A DNA stretch of 64,000 nucleotides from Bacteroidales bacterium (GTDB lineage Bacteria; Bacteroidota; Bacteroidia; Bacteroidales; F082). Shown piece after piece: positions 17,986 through 26,985 of this stretch. The notes beneath the pieces are model-generated. The model did not search any database. It saw only the letters and a program-made list of their open reading frames with translations, and was not told where the DNA came from. How positions within the stretch are numbered: position 1 is the stretch's first letter; every line of letters starts with the position of its first letter. Made by a program: the position numbers and the translations under genes. The stretch is taken from positions 1 through 64,000 of the forward strand of contig JAFYNK010000007.1 of NCBI GenBank assembly GCA_017548125.1. Reading direction: 5' to 3'.

Positions 17986-19029
17986 TTATTTTTTCTGATA
18001 ATGGCTTTTTAAGGTTGAATTTAATTTCCTCGCTGTGTCTCTTAAAAGTGCTGCATCACTCGGAAAATCAATTACTTCAGTGTTTAGTGATTTTAGTGTT
18101 TCTGTGGAACATGCAGCTATGTCGCCTTCGACTTTTGTGTGGCTTTCTTTAAAAAATGAGCCAATATCAAATGGTGATGTGATCAGAATTTGTCTTTTTT
18201 TGACGTCAATAAACTCGATTTGTCCAGAAATGAACGCTGATTTGCTAATTCTTTTATCAGTTACTTTTGCAACTGAATTGTCTTTCTTTTCTTCGTATGT
18301 GACGGTTTCTGTTAGTTCAGGAGATATAATAGTTGAGTTAATCATGATGCGAATCATCATATCGTAGTCTGTGTTTTCGTTTTGAACGATGTCAAAAGGC
18401 ACGCCGTAGATGTAGTTGTCGTCGAAGTTTAAAACGAGTTGAGCGAAGTCATCAGGAAGTGATGATTCTATAGGTGTCGTCACTTTGAAAATGATGCGTT
18501 CGGAAGGCATTATTGCCAGCTTTAGTTTTAGCTCTTCGATATTGTTGCTTTGTGGGTTTATTTTACAAAGCTGATTGACAAGCCAATTGGCTTCTTTTAA
18601 ATTTTCTTCGTTAATATTTTTTAACAAAAAATTAGTCTTTGCATAAATGAATAACTCGGCTTTTTCTCTTGAGTTATTGATTTCGTTCTCAAGGTTAAGC
18701 GTTTTGAAATTCATGGCAGTCTTGATGTTGTCGGGAAGAGTTCTGATTTTCTTCTGTCTTTCGTTGATGGAAATCAGCCTGTAATAAATCTCAATCCAGA
18801 TGTCTGGCTGTCCAGATTCTTTAAGTTTCATTATTGTTTTATGGTCGGTTTCGTTCGCGCTGTGATATGATGTTGTGAGCGAATTGAGCTGTTTCTCATT
18901 GAGTTTGTTCTTTTGTGCTTTGGGAATTAGCTGGTCAATGGTTTTGTCGTACTCTTTTATTTCTTGAGCGTTAGCGAATGCCGAGATGGAAATTATAAGA
19001 GTGAAAATTATAAGTTTTAATGTTTTCAT
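17986..19029 (-). CDS. Secreted hypothetical protein
   Basis: A 347 aa protein with a clear signal peptide (residues 1-21, ending ANAQ). The N-terminal half is mainly helical and lysine-rich (about 25-190). The C-terminal half is beta-rich (about 195-300), followed by a final helix with DAALLRDTARKLN. No catalytic motif or known domain is recognised. It stands alone between tRNA-Thr and the divergent polyprenyl synthase gene. Export to the periplasm or outer membrane is the only confident statement. Confidence 0.6.
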   Translation of the reverse strand: MKTLKLIIFTLIISISAFANAQEIKEYDKTIDQLIPKAQKNKLNEKQLNSLTTSYHSANETDHKTIMKLKESGQPDIWIEIYYRLISINERQKKIRTLPDNIKTAMNFKTLNLENEINNSREKAELFIYAKTNFLLKNINEENLKEANWLVNQLCKINPQSNNIEELKLKLAIMPSERIIFKVTTPIESSLPDDFAQLVLNFDDNYIYGVPFDIVQNENTDYDMMIRIMINSTIISPELTETVTYEEKKDNSVAKVTDKRISKSAFISGQIEFIDVKKRQILITSPFDIGSFFKESHTKVEGDIAACSTETLKSLNTEVIDFPSDAALLRDTARKLNSTLKSHYQKK

Positions 19030-19099
19030 CAGGTAAAAATTTTAGTAAAAATATTACAAATTTCGCACCATTTTTTTATTATAATACTGTTAAAAATTG

Positions 19100-19107
19100 T
19101 ATTTTTG
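19100..19107 (+). promoter_or_regulatory. -7 promoter element TATTTTTG
   Basis: This box fits TAnnTTTG and lies 83 bases before the polyprenyl synthase start. It implies an untranslated leader of about 80 nt. Confidence 0.45.
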
Positions 19108-19190
19108 AACTTTCGAATTTTAGATGTTGTTTAATGATAAATTGGCATCTGAATTTGCAGTTGAGATTAAGAAATAAATAAATGTAGATT

Positions 19191-20168
19191 ATGTACACAA
19201 TAGACGAAATTCAAAAAAAGATAAATGATTATATTGATAATCAAAAATTTGAAGGTAATCCAGAAGAGTTATACGCTCCTATAGAATATATATTGCGTCA
19301 AGGAGGAAAGAGATTGCGCCCGACTTTATGTTTGTTGGCATGTGACCTTTTTGGAGGTAATATCGAAGATTGTATGGTTCCAGCTGTCGCTGCTGAGATA
19401 TTCCATAATTTTACTTTAGTTCATGATGATATCATGGACCAGGCTCCTTTGCGTCGTGGAATGGAGACCATTTATAAAAAATGGGGCTCTGATGTCGCTA
19501 TTCTCTCAGGCGACACGATGTTGATCAAGGCTTTCCAATATGTTTTAAATACTGATAATAAATATCGTTATGAAGTATTTGCAGAGTTGTGTAAGGTTGC
19601 TTTGGAAGTGTGTGAAGGACAGCAACTTGATTTGAATTTTGAGACGCGTGACGATGTTACATTGGATGAATATCTTGAGATGATTCGTCTTAAGACAGCG
19701 GTTCTTCTTGGCTCTGTTTTAAAAATAGGTGCTATCGTTGCTGGTGCTGACGAAGAAAGTCAAAAGATTATTTACGATTTTGGTGTAGATATCGGTATGG
19801 CGTTCCAGTTGCAAGACGACGTCTTGGATTGTTATGCTGATGTTGATGTTTTTGGAAAGATGACAGGTGGCGACATATCTGATAATAAAAAGACTTACTT
19901 GTACCTTTATGCGCTTGGTATGGCATTCGAAGAAGATGAGAAAACGCTTCGTGACTTGTTCAAAATGCCAAAGGGACGTGACGAAGAAAAGATCAAGAAG
20001 GTGCTGGAAATATATGATAAATATGCGGTGAAACATGAAGTGTTGGCAGAGATTGAAGAAATGTTCAACGTTGCTATAATGGATCTTATTACAAAACTTG
20101 ATGTTGCCACAGAAAGAAAGGATGTCTTGTTGGATTATGCTAAATATTTATATAATAGAAATAAATAA
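19191..20168 (+). CDS. Polyprenyl diphosphate synthase (trans-isoprenyl chain elongation)
   Basis: It condenses isopentenyl diphosphate onto an allylic diphosphate to make a medium or long all-trans prenyl chain, usually the precursor of the menaquinone side chain. The 325 aa protein has GGKRLRP (about residues 38-44), the first aspartate-rich motif in LVHDDIMDQAPLRRG, and the second in FQLQDDVLDCYAD. Product length cannot be read with certainty from the residues before the first motif. It is a single gene 70 bp upstream of an orphan response regulator. Confidence 0.92.
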   Translation: MYTIDEIQKKINDYIDNQKFEGNPEELYAPIEYILRQGGKRLRPTLCLLACDLFGGNIEDCMVPAVAAEIFHNFTLVHDDIMDQAPLRRGMETIYKKWGSDVAILSGDTMLIKAFQYVLNTDNKYRYEVFAELCKVALEVCEGQQLDLNFETRDDVTLDEYLEMIRLKTAVLLGSVLKIGAIVAGADEESQKIIYDFGVDIGMAFQLQDDVLDCYADVDVFGKMTGGDISDNKKTYLYLYALGMAFEEDEKTLRDLFKMPKGRDEEKIKKVLEIYDKYAVKHEVLAEIEEMFNVAIMDLITKLDVATERKDVLLDYAKYLYNRNK

Positions 20169-20238
20169 TTAGAAAAAAAATAGACATCATTAAACATTTT
20201 AATCTTTCGTTAGTTTATACGACAAAAAACAACTAACT

Positions 20239-20964
20239 ATGAAAACTCTTAATAAGACTTCAGTTTTGCTTGTCGAGGATGACGTGGAATTGCGTAATAC
20301 GATAAGCGAAAATTTAAAAGCTGTTGACTATAAGGTATATGCTACGCGAAAGAGCGTTGAAGGTCTTGATTTGTTCAAGAAGTATGATATAGACATTTGT
20401 ATTCTTGATGTAGAGATGACAGGCATGGATGGGTTCGCTTTGGCAGCGCAGATAAGAATGCTGAATCCGGATATGCCTATCATATTCTTGGCTTCTAAAG
20501 GATTGTTCCTTAATATGTTGAAGGATTTTGAATATGGTGTCGATGATTATTTGACCAAGCCGTTTAATAACGAGGAGCTGCTGCTGCGAATTAAGGCTGT
20601 CTTGCGTCGTGTTGAACGTAACGACCCTTTTTCATACACTTTAGGTAGTGCAAAGATTAATATCGGTCGTTTTGTCTTTGATGCTAAGAATATGGTCCTT
20701 GTTTTGGATGGCCGTGAGCAGCCGTTGACAAGGAAAGAGGCAGCGTTGCTTAAAGTGTTGTATGACAATAAAAACGACCTCGTTACTCGTAAGAAAGTGT
20801 TAAAGATGATTTGGGGTAATAGCGATTACTTCATCGGACGTTCGATGGATGTTTTTATAGCCAGACTTCGTAAATACTTAAAAGCTGACCCAAATGTCAA
20901 GATTCTTACCGTTCATGGTGTCGGTTTCAGACTCGTTATCACTGAGCCTGTCGCTGTGGAATGA
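20239..20964 (+). CDS. OmpR/PhoB-family response regulator (RprY-like)
   Basis: A 241 aa DNA-binding response regulator. The receiver domain (about 7-122) has the acidic pocket E13/D14/D15, phosphoacceptor Asp57 in CILDVEMTGMDGF, switch Ser86 and Lys107 in YLTKPF. A C-terminal winged-helix domain (about 140-236) ends in the typical VHGVGFRLV. No histidine kinase gene is adjacent, so it is an orphan in this window. The overall pattern resembles Bacteroides RprY, but this is not proven. Its last 26 bp overlap the 3' end of the convergent queA. Confidence 0.92.
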   Translation: MKTLNKTSVLLVEDDVELRNTISENLKAVDYKVYATRKSVEGLDLFKKYDIDICILDVEMTGMDGFALAAQIRMLNPDMPIIFLASKGLFLNMLKDFEYGVDDYLTKPFNNEELLLRIKAVLRRVERNDPFSYTLGSAKINIGRFVFDAKNMVLVLDGREQPLTRKEAALLKVLYDNKNDLVTRKKVLKMIWGNSDYFIGRSMDVFIARLRKYLKADPNVKILTVHGVGFRLVITEPVAVE

Positions 20965-22201
20965 AAAGGCAGCTGTCGCCGTAGCTTAAGAATCTGAAGC
21001 CGTTGTCGAGGGCGTATTGATACGCTTCTTTCCATTTTTCACCGATGAGAGCTGACACTAATAATAATAAGGTGCTCTTGGGCTGGTGGAAGTTCGTGAT
21101 GAGTGCTTTCGCTACTTTTATGTTACAAGAAGGAGCAATCATCAAGGCGGTGCTGGCATGAAGCTCTGATAAATTATGCATTTCCAAATATTTTACTATT
21201 GTTGAAAGAGATTCTTCCGCTGATGGCAAAGATTCTCTTTCTTTGTATGGAAACCATTGGTTGAGATGGAGGCGACGTTCTTCCATGCCTTCTTCTATAA
21301 GCATAAGTCCAATCCAATAAATGGATTCTATTGTTCTCATGCTTGTTGTTCCAACAGGAATTATGGTCTTGTCGCAGTTTTTAATTAAATTCTCGATGCA
21401 GGATTTTTTCACTGCTATTGTCTCGGAATGCATCTCGTGATCGCCTATTGTCTCTGAAGAAACGGGGCGGAATGTGCCAGCGCCAACGTGTAGGGTCACT
21501 TCTTCAAATGATGTTCCGTTGGATCTGAGTCCTTCTATCAGTTCGTTTGTGAAATGTAAACCTGCTGTAGGCGCTGCTACTGAGCCTTCGTGTTTGGCGA
21601 AGACTGTCTGGTAACGTTCTCTGTCAGACTCTTCAGCTTCGCGATGTAGATATGGCGGAAGTGGAATCTCGCCGGCTGCTTCAAGTATCTCGGCGAAACT
21701 CAATTCGGCTGGTTCCCATGAAAATCTCACTGCAGAATAATTGTCGTTTTTCTCTATTCTCTCTGCATATAGTGTAGCTTGTAGTCTTGTAGCCTTCTGG
21801 TCTTGTGGTCTTAACTCAATGTCGAGTGATAGCTTGTCGTCTTTCCAGCGACGTGAGTTGCCTACAAGGCATTTCCATTCAGAAGGTGATTGACTGCTGA
21901 ACGCAAGCTGATAATCGCCGTTGCCTGTGATTGGCTCAAGACAGAAAATCTCAATGGCAGCGCCGCTTTCTTTTGTGAACTGAAGACGCGCTCTCACGAC
22001 TTTTGTCTCGTTAAATATTAACAATGAATCTTTAGGAAGGAAGTCCCCAATGTTTTTAAAGTGAGATGAATGAATCTCGTTATTCTTTAATACTAATAAC
22101 TTGGAAGCATCGCGCTCGCTTAATGGATATTTCGCGATTCGTTCATCTGGAAGAGGGTAGTTGTAATCTTCTATTGTGATATTTTGGACTTCTTTAATCA
22201 T
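20939..22201 (-). CDS. queA: S-adenosylmethionine:tRNA ribosyltransferase-isomerase QueA
   Basis: QueA transfers the ribosyl moiety of SAM onto 7-aminomethyl-deazaguanine in tRNA, making epoxyqueuosine at the wobble position. The 420 aa protein contains the family stretches YPLPDERIAKYPL, TAGLHFT, HVGAGTFRPV and TNFHQPKSTLLLLVSAL. It is about 60 residues longer than the Escherichia coli enzyme, with the extra length spread through the centre and C-terminus, as is usual in Bacteroidota. It overlaps the response regulator tail-to-tail by 26 bp. A minus-strand TATATTTG box lies 25 bp upstream. Confidence 0.95.
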   Translation of the reverse strand: MIKEVQNITIEDYNYPLPDERIAKYPLSERDASKLLVLKNNEIHSSHFKNIGDFLPKDSLLIFNETKVVRARLQFTKESGAAIEIFCLEPITGNGDYQLAFSSQSPSEWKCLVGNSRRWKDDKLSLDIELRPQDQKATRLQATLYAERIEKNDNYSAVRFSWEPAELSFAEILEAAGEIPLPPYLHREAEESDRERYQTVFAKHEGSVAAPTAGLHFTNELIEGLRSNGTSFEEVTLHVGAGTFRPVSSETIGDHEMHSETIAVKKSCIENLIKNCDKTIIPVGTTSMRTIESIYWIGLMLIEEGMEERRLHLNQWFPYKERESLPSAEESLSTIVKYLEMHNLSELHASTALMIAPSCNIKVAKALITNFHQPKSTLLLLVSALIGEKWKEAYQYALDNGFRFLSYGDSCLFIPQRQAQ

Positions 22202-22226
22202 TCTGAATAATGCGGTTTTTATTTTG

Positions 22227-22234
22227 CAAATATA
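22227..22234 (-). promoter_or_regulatory. -7 promoter element TATATTTG of queA
   Basis: TATATTTG on the minus strand, 25 bases upstream of the queA ATG, matches TAnnTTTG. Confidence 0.5.
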
Positions 22235-22392
22235 ATAAAAGACAAGAGGCGAATGCCAAAAGGAGCAAGATTTTTTGTCTGTTTGGCTTTATAAATGTTG
22301 TTGTATTATAATGTATGATTATTATAGTATTGTGATATAAAAAATATTGATGTAAACTGGATTTTCGTATTGTAGTTATCGATTTTTTTTAG

Positions 22393-22400
22393 TATTTTTG
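22393..22400 (+). promoter_or_regulatory. -7 promoter element TATTTTTG with upstream TTG
   Basis: TATTTTTG matches the -7 consensus. A TTG at 22370-22372 lies 20 bases upstream, about the spacing expected for the -33 element. It would drive the T9SS cargo gene at 22446. The rest of the 22202-22445 gap is AT-rich and shows nothing else. Confidence 0.6.
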
Positions 22401-22445
22401 TAGCAATTTTACAGAAAGAATGTTTAATTAATATTTAAAAAAAAG

Positions 22446-24350
22446 ATGAAAAAATTATTTACATTGGCACTTATGTGCATGCTCGCTATCTGCGGTTACT
22501 CACAAGATCCAGGTACTTTTGATGAATCATTCGGTACTAATGGTATTGCTACATTCAACCCATCTTCAAGATTTGACTTCATTAAAGCTGTTATCGTACA
22601 AGAAGACGGCAAAATCATCACTGTAGGTGAAGGTCAAACAGAAGGAACTAACTACGCTGTATTCGTATCACGCCAAAATCCAGACGGTTCTCTCGACCCA
22701 ACATGGGGCGCTAACGGCGGTATCTCTTACTACAAAGCTGACCCAATGGTTTACAAAAATGAAGCTTACGATGCTAAAATCGGTCCTGACGGAATGTTAT
22801 ATATCGCAGGTCACATCTACGACTCAAGCAACGGCGACAGTAGAGGTTACATTCTCTGCGTTGACGAAAACGGTTTCGAAAATGTTACATACGGTACAAA
22901 CGGTTATGCTATCAGCGAAAGCGGTGAAGGTATCAACTATTCAGGTATAGCAATCGACTCTTACGGAAGATGTATCGTTTCTGGTTATGTTCAAAATGAA
23001 GCTGATACAATGTTCGTAAGACGTTATAACACTGCTGGTTTAAAAGACCCTTCATTTGGCAATAACGGTACATTGAAAATTGCTCCTCATGATGCATATA
23101 GCTCATACGCTTACACTGTTGAATGCGTTGAAAACAACAAGATCCTCGTTGGTGGTACAAGACTCGACTATAATTACGGTTGCACACGTGCTACTCTCTA
23201 CAAAGTTAAAAACAATGGTTCATTAGATACAAGCTTCGGTACAAACGGTTATGTAGAACTCAATATTGGTGAAGGTGCTGAACAACTTTTAGACATCGAA
23301 GTTGATGCTAACGGCAACTACCTCTGCGCTGGTCACTCATGGTTAGACAACGAACCTTATTTAAGATATGAAACATACGTAACTCGTATTACTAAAGATG
23401 GTGACATTGATACTTCATTCGGTACAGACGGTTACGCAAGACTCGAACCACTCGAAAACGGTGCTAACGACTGCTACGACATCACAATTGCTCACGATGG
23501 TCAAATCTTCGGCGCTGTTACAGCAGAATTATGGTACGACCAATCTCTTCAAGCTATGCGTATCTACGCTTTCAACTTGACAGCTGACGGTCAACTTAAC
23601 GAAGACTTCGCAGGAACAGGTTTCCTTCCATATAGCCTCAGCTATCCAGAAATTTACTTACATAAAGTTGCTATGCAAAAAGATGGTAAGCTCGTCGCTG
23701 GCGGTTACACATACGACGGTAATGTTAACACAGAAATTATGATTTCTCGTATCTTCACAAGCGTTGAAAGCACAGAACCAGAAAACCCATCAGAACCAGC
23801 AGGTATCGAAGTCGTTGCTGAAGCTATCGACGCTAACAACGTAAAAGTTACAGCTACTCCTAACGATTATGCAGTAGAATATCACGTAGGTATCATCTCA
23901 AAAACTATGTTCGACCAAGTTGGTGTTGAAACATTCGCTGAAGCATTACAAGCTGACGGCAAACCTTACACAGACGTTCAAGAAATTTCATTCGGTGATC
24001 TTACAGAATTAACAGAATACGTTGTTATTGCTACAGCTAAAAACGCTGAAGAAGAATGGACAACAGTAACTGCTAATGTTACAACTCCACAAGGCGAAGG
24101 CTGCGAAGAACTCATGGCTGCTAAATTCAATGTTTATCCTAACCCAGCAACATCTGTTGTTTACATTGAATCAGTTATGAACGAAACAGCTCAAGTAAGC
24201 GTAGTTGACTTGACAGGTCGCTGTGTAAAACAAATCGAAACAACAGGCAGCGTTTCAACAATCGCTATCGACGATATTAATAAAGGTGTTTACTTTGTAA
24301 CAATAGAACAAGGTGGCAGCCGTATGGTTCAAAAATTGGTTGTTAAATAA
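22446..24350 (+). CDS. Delta-60 repeat protein with T9SS sorting domain
   Basis: A secreted protein of 634 aa. Signal peptide residues 1-19 end in GYSQ. Delta-60 repeats of about 50-65 residues fill residues 20-440 and recur as LDxSFGTNGYxxL or close variants (for example DTSFGTNGYVEL and DTSFGTDGYARL), probably forming a beta-propeller-like surface. A fibronectin-like region lies at about 455-550. Residues about 560-634 form a type A T9SS C-terminal domain (FNVYPNPATSVVYI, GVYFVTIEQGGSRMVQKLVVK), which sends the protein across the outer membrane. Regular GGT/AAC-type codon choice suggests high expression. It has its own promoter and terminator. The ligand is unknown. Confidence 0.88.
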   Translation: MKKLFTLALMCMLAICGYSQDPGTFDESFGTNGIATFNPSSRFDFIKAVIVQEDGKIITVGEGQTEGTNYAVFVSRQNPDGSLDPTWGANGGISYYKADPMVYKNEAYDAKIGPDGMLYIAGHIYDSSNGDSRGYILCVDENGFENVTYGTNGYAISESGEGINYSGIAIDSYGRCIVSGYVQNEADTMFVRRYNTAGLKDPSFGNNGTLKIAPHDAYSSYAYTVECVENNKILVGGTRLDYNYGCTRATLYKVKNNGSLDTSFGTNGYVELNIGEGAEQLLDIEVDANGNYLCAGHSWLDNEPYLRYETYVTRITKDGDIDTSFGTDGYARLEPLENGANDCYDITIAHDGQIFGAVTAELWYDQSLQAMRIYAFNLTADGQLNEDFAGTGFLPYSLSYPEIYLHKVAMQKDGKLVAGGYTYDGNVNTEIMISRIFTSVESTEPENPSEPAGIEVVAEAIDANNVKVTATPNDYAVEYHVGIISKTMFDQVGVETFAEALQADGKPYTDVQEISFGDLTELTEYVVIATAKNAEEEWTTVTANVTTPQGEGCEELMAAKFNVYPNPATSVVYIESVMNETAQVSVVDLTGRCVKQIETTGSVSTIAIDDINKGVYFVTIEQGGSRMVQKLVVK

Positions 24351-24370
24351 TAATCAATAGATATAAACGA

Positions 24371-24401
24371 AAAGAGATCCTCCATGAGGGTCTCTTTTTT
24401 T
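24371..24401 (+). terminator. Rho-independent terminator
   Basis: AAGAGATCCTC and GAGGGTCTCTT pair around a CAT loop with one mismatch and are followed by a T-run. It closes the T9SS cargo gene. Confidence 0.85.
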
Positions 24402-24454
24402 ATTAAACATTTTCATGTCTTTATTGTTTATCATTCACTAAAAACATAAAGATT

Positions 24455-25534
24455 ATGAAAAAACTATTAATTATCGCATGCTTGTTTTTTGCATGGCAAT
24501 TCAAAGCAGAAGCCTGTACCGGTATCTCGATGTTCTCTGCTGACGGCTCTTACTTCCAGGCGAGAACTATAGAATGGGCGGGTACAAATCTTAACAGTAT
24601 GTATGTGGTTGTCCCTCGTAATTTCAGCCAGACATCATTTACGCCTAAAGGCACTAATGGTATGACCTTCATTTCAAAATATGGTTATGTAGGTCTTGCG
24701 GTTCATGAAAAGGAATTCATTGCTGAAGGTCTTAACGAGGCTGGCTTGTCCGCTGGTCTTTTCTATTTCCCTAACTTCGGCAGTTATCAGCTTTATGATG
24801 AGAAGTACAACTCGACAACTATTGCCGACTTGCAGCTGGTGTCGTGGATCTTGTCGCAGTTTGCCACCGTTGATGAGGTGAAGGCTAATATTAATAAGGT
24901 ACGTGTCGTTTCCCTTATGGGCGGCGATGGCTCTGAAGAAGCTATTCACTGGAGAGTGGGAGACAAGTCGGGAAATCAGATTGTGATTGAGATTGAAAAA
25001 GGCGTGCCTCACATCTACGACAATCCTATCGGCGTTATTACCAATGCTCCTAGCTTCCCATGGCATCTCGCTAACTTGAGCAACTACATCAATCTTACTC
25101 CAGTAAATCCTGCTGCACATAAGATGGCTGATTTTATGGTTGAACCAATCGGTCACGGCAATGGATTTCTCGGATTGCCAGGCGATTTTACACCTCCATC
25201 ACGTTTCGTGAGAGTCGCTTTCTTCAAATCAACAGCTCCAATATTGCCAACGGCAAGAGCTACAATGTTACAATGCTTCCATATCTTGAACAACTTCGAC
25301 ATTCCAATCGGAATGAACTTCCCTAAAAACGAAATCCCTGACTTGCCAAGTGCAACACAATGGACTTCTGTGATAGACTTGACAAATTCCGTTGTTTATT
25401 ACAAGACTTTTGATAATAACAATATCAGAATGATTGACTTGAAGAATATAGATTTTGGTAAAGTCAAATATCAATTCCAGAGATTAGACGAACCTAACTC
25501 ACAACCTGTTGAAGTAGTGTCGATAAGTCAATAA
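24455..25534 (+). CDS. Choloylglycine-hydrolase-family amidase (Ntn hydrolase)
   Basis: A secreted N-terminal-nucleophile hydrolase of 359 aa related to bile salt hydrolases and penicillin V acylases, which cleave linear amide bonds. The signal peptide (1-20, ending AEA) would be cut directly before Cys21, exposing the catalytic cysteine as residue 1 of the mature enzyme. ARTIEW supplies the conserved arginine, VITNAPSFPWHLANL the conserved asparagine region, and TPPSRFVRVAF the conserved late arginine. The substrate could be conjugated bile salts, N-acyl amino acids or beta-lactam-type acyl amides, and sequence inspection does not discriminate. It is a single gene with terminators on both sides. 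Confidence 0.87.
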   Translation: MKKLLIIACLFFAWQFKAEACTGISMFSADGSYFQARTIEWAGTNLNSMYVVVPRNFSQTSFTPKGTNGMTFISKYGYVGLAVHEKEFIAEGLNEAGLSAGLFYFPNFGSYQLYDEKYNSTTIADLQLVSWILSQFATVDEVKANINKVRVVSLMGGDGSEEAIHWRVGDKSGNQIVIEIEKGVPHIYDNPIGVITNAPSFPWHLANLSNYINLTPVNPAAHKMADFMVEPIGHGNGFLGLPGDFTPPSRFVRVAFFKSTAPILPTARATMLQCFHILNNFDIPIGMNFPKNEIPDLPSATQWTSVIDLTNSVVYYKTFDNNNIRMIDLKNIDFGKVKYQFQRLDEPNSQPVEVVSISQ

Positions 25535-25608
25535 GACTACAAGACAACAAGACAACAAGTCAACAAGACAACAAGACAACAAGACTACAAGACAACAAGA
25601 CTACAAGT
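25535..25608. repeat. Short tandem repeat of ACAACAAG / ACTACAAG units
   Basis: Directly after the hydrolase stop about eight degenerate 9-base units run head to tail (GACTACAAG, GACAACAAG, TCAACAAG and the like). They are non-coding and have no spacers. They belong to the family of reiterated words seen in many gaps of this window. Confidence 0.8.
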
Positions 25609-25618
25609 GTAGGTGTAA

Positions 25619-25652
25619 AAAAAGAGTTCCTAAATTTTTAGGAGCTCTTTTT
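25619..25652 (+). terminator. Rho-independent terminator
   Basis: AAGAGTTCCTAAA and TTTAGGAGCTCTT pair with one mismatch and end in a T-run. It terminates the Ntn hydrolase gene and, read from the other strand, may serve ackA. Confidence 0.8.
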
Positions 25653-25654
25653 GC

Positions 25655-25693
25655 CTTTAGTCTTTAGTCTTTAGCCTTTAGTCTTTAGTCTTT
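25655..25693. repeat. Tandem 7-base word TTTAGTC
   Basis: Five or six consecutive units of TTTAGTC/TTTAGCC end at the ackA stop. They are the same word class as the AGTCTAAAG text at 12714 and 16430. Confidence 0.7.
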
Positions 25694-25694
25694 A

Positions 25695-26900
25695 TTAAAG
25701 ATTTTTTACGATGTCGTATGTATCTTTAGCGATCATGTATTCTTCGTCTGTTGGGAATACAACGACTGTTACTTTTGAGTCAGGAGTTGAGATGATGCGT
25801 GCTTCGCCCATTGTTGCGTCGTTAGCTTCCATGTCTATTTTAACTCCGAGATATTCCATATCTTGTAAGATTGGGCCTCTCATGAACCAAGCGTTTTCGC
25901 CGATGCCGCCAGTCATGACGATAATGTCAACGCCATTCATAACAGCAGCGTAAGCGCCGATGTATTTCTTAACGCGGTGTTTGAACATATTGAAAGCGTA
26001 TGTTGCACGTTCGTCGCCTGCTTCTTTACCTGCTCTAACATCACGCATGTCTTGTTTGTCGCCAGTGATGCCGATGAGACCTGATTTCTTGTTGACGAGA
26101 GTGTTCATTTGTTTGAGGTCGTAGCCTTCTTTTTCAGCGATGTACATGAATACGCCGAGGTCGAGGTCGCCAGTACGGCTGCCCATCATGAGACCTTCAA
26201 CAGGAGTGAAGCCCATTGATGTGTCAACTGATTTTCCGTTTTGAACTGCTGCTATAGAAGCGCCGCTGCCCAAGTGGCAAGTGATGATCTTTTGGTCGTT
26301 CCAGTCTTTGCCTACGAATTTAGCTGCGTTTTCAGCAACGAATTTGTGGCTTGTTCCGTGGAATCCGTAACGACGTACGCGATATTTGTCGTAATATTCG
26401 TAAGGGATAGGGTAGAGGTAAGCCTCTGGTTTCATTGTTGAGTGGAATGCTGTGTCGAAGCAACCGCCTTGTTTTACATTAGGAAGCAATTCTGTTACAG
26501 CCTTAACGCCTGCCATACATGCTGGGTTGTGGAGAGGAGCGAGGTCGATGAGCTCTTCCATGAGTTCCATGACGCTGCCGTCGATAAGAACGCTCTTAGT
26601 GAATTTTTCACCGCCGTGAACCAAACGGTGACCAACAGCACCGATTTCGTCCAATGATTTGATAACACCGTGGTTTTCGTCGAGCAATGCGTTGAGAACG
26701 ATGCTGATACCTACAGTGTGGTTAGGAATAGGAAGTTGTTCGTAATGTTTTTCGCCATTCCATTTATGTGTAAATTCTCCCATTTCGAGGCCGATACGCT
26801 CGAGGAGACCTTTTGCCATGACATTATGTCCATTGTCGTTGATATCAAAAAGTTGATATTTGATAGATGAACTGCCACAGTTTAAAACTAAAATTTTCAT
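25695..26900 (-). CDS. ackA: Acetate kinase
   Basis: It interconverts acetyl phosphate + ADP and acetate + ATP, giving substrate-level ATP in fermentation. The 401 aa protein has the ASKHA-fold motifs: N-terminal VLNCGSSSIKYQLFD, GFHGTSHKFV around the catalytic region, and MTGGIGENAWFMR near the C-terminus. Its length is typical. It is 85 bp downstream of pta on the same strand, the usual order of the acetate pathway. The gap holds an AGAGACG hairpin repeat. Confidence 0.97.
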   Translation of the reverse strand: MKILVLNCGSSSIKYQLFDINDNGHNVMAKGLLERIGLEMGEFTHKWNGEKHYEQLPIPNHTVGISIVLNALLDENHGVIKSLDEIGAVGHRLVHGGEKFTKSVLIDGSVMELMEELIDLAPLHNPACMAGVKAVTELLPNVKQGGCFDTAFHSTMKPEAYLYPIPYEYYDKYRVRRYGFHGTSHKFVAENAAKFVGKDWNDQKIITCHLGSGASIAAVQNGKSVDTSMGFTPVEGLMMGSRTGDLDLGVFMYIAEKEGYDLKQMNTLVNKKSGLIGITGDKQDMRDVRAGKEAGDERATYAFNMFKHRVKKYIGAYAAVMNGVDIIVMTGGIGENAWFMRGPILQDMEYLGVKIDMEANDATMGEARIISTPDSKVTVVVFPTDEEYMIAKDTYDIVKNL

Positions 26901-26934
26901 TTGATGATATTGTATTAAAAATTATTGTTGAAAA

Positions 26935-26962
26935 GAGAGACGTGTCATTGACGCGTCTCTAC
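26935..26962. repeat. AGAGACG-type intergenic hairpin between pta and ackA
   Basis: AGAGACG and CGTCTCT form inverted arms around TGTCATTGACG. Short ATTATGAATT words follow. It lies in the untranslated spacer of the pta-ackA transcript and has relatives at 39131 and 63125. Confidence 0.75.
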
Positions 26963-26985
26963 AATTATGAATTATGTGTTGAGAA

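Noticed and set aside
25535..25608. Tandem ACAACAAG array considered as a CRISPR or minisatellite gene fragment
   Set aside because: Units are only about 9 bases, contiguous and without spacers, and no cas genes are near. It matches the intergenic word class instead.
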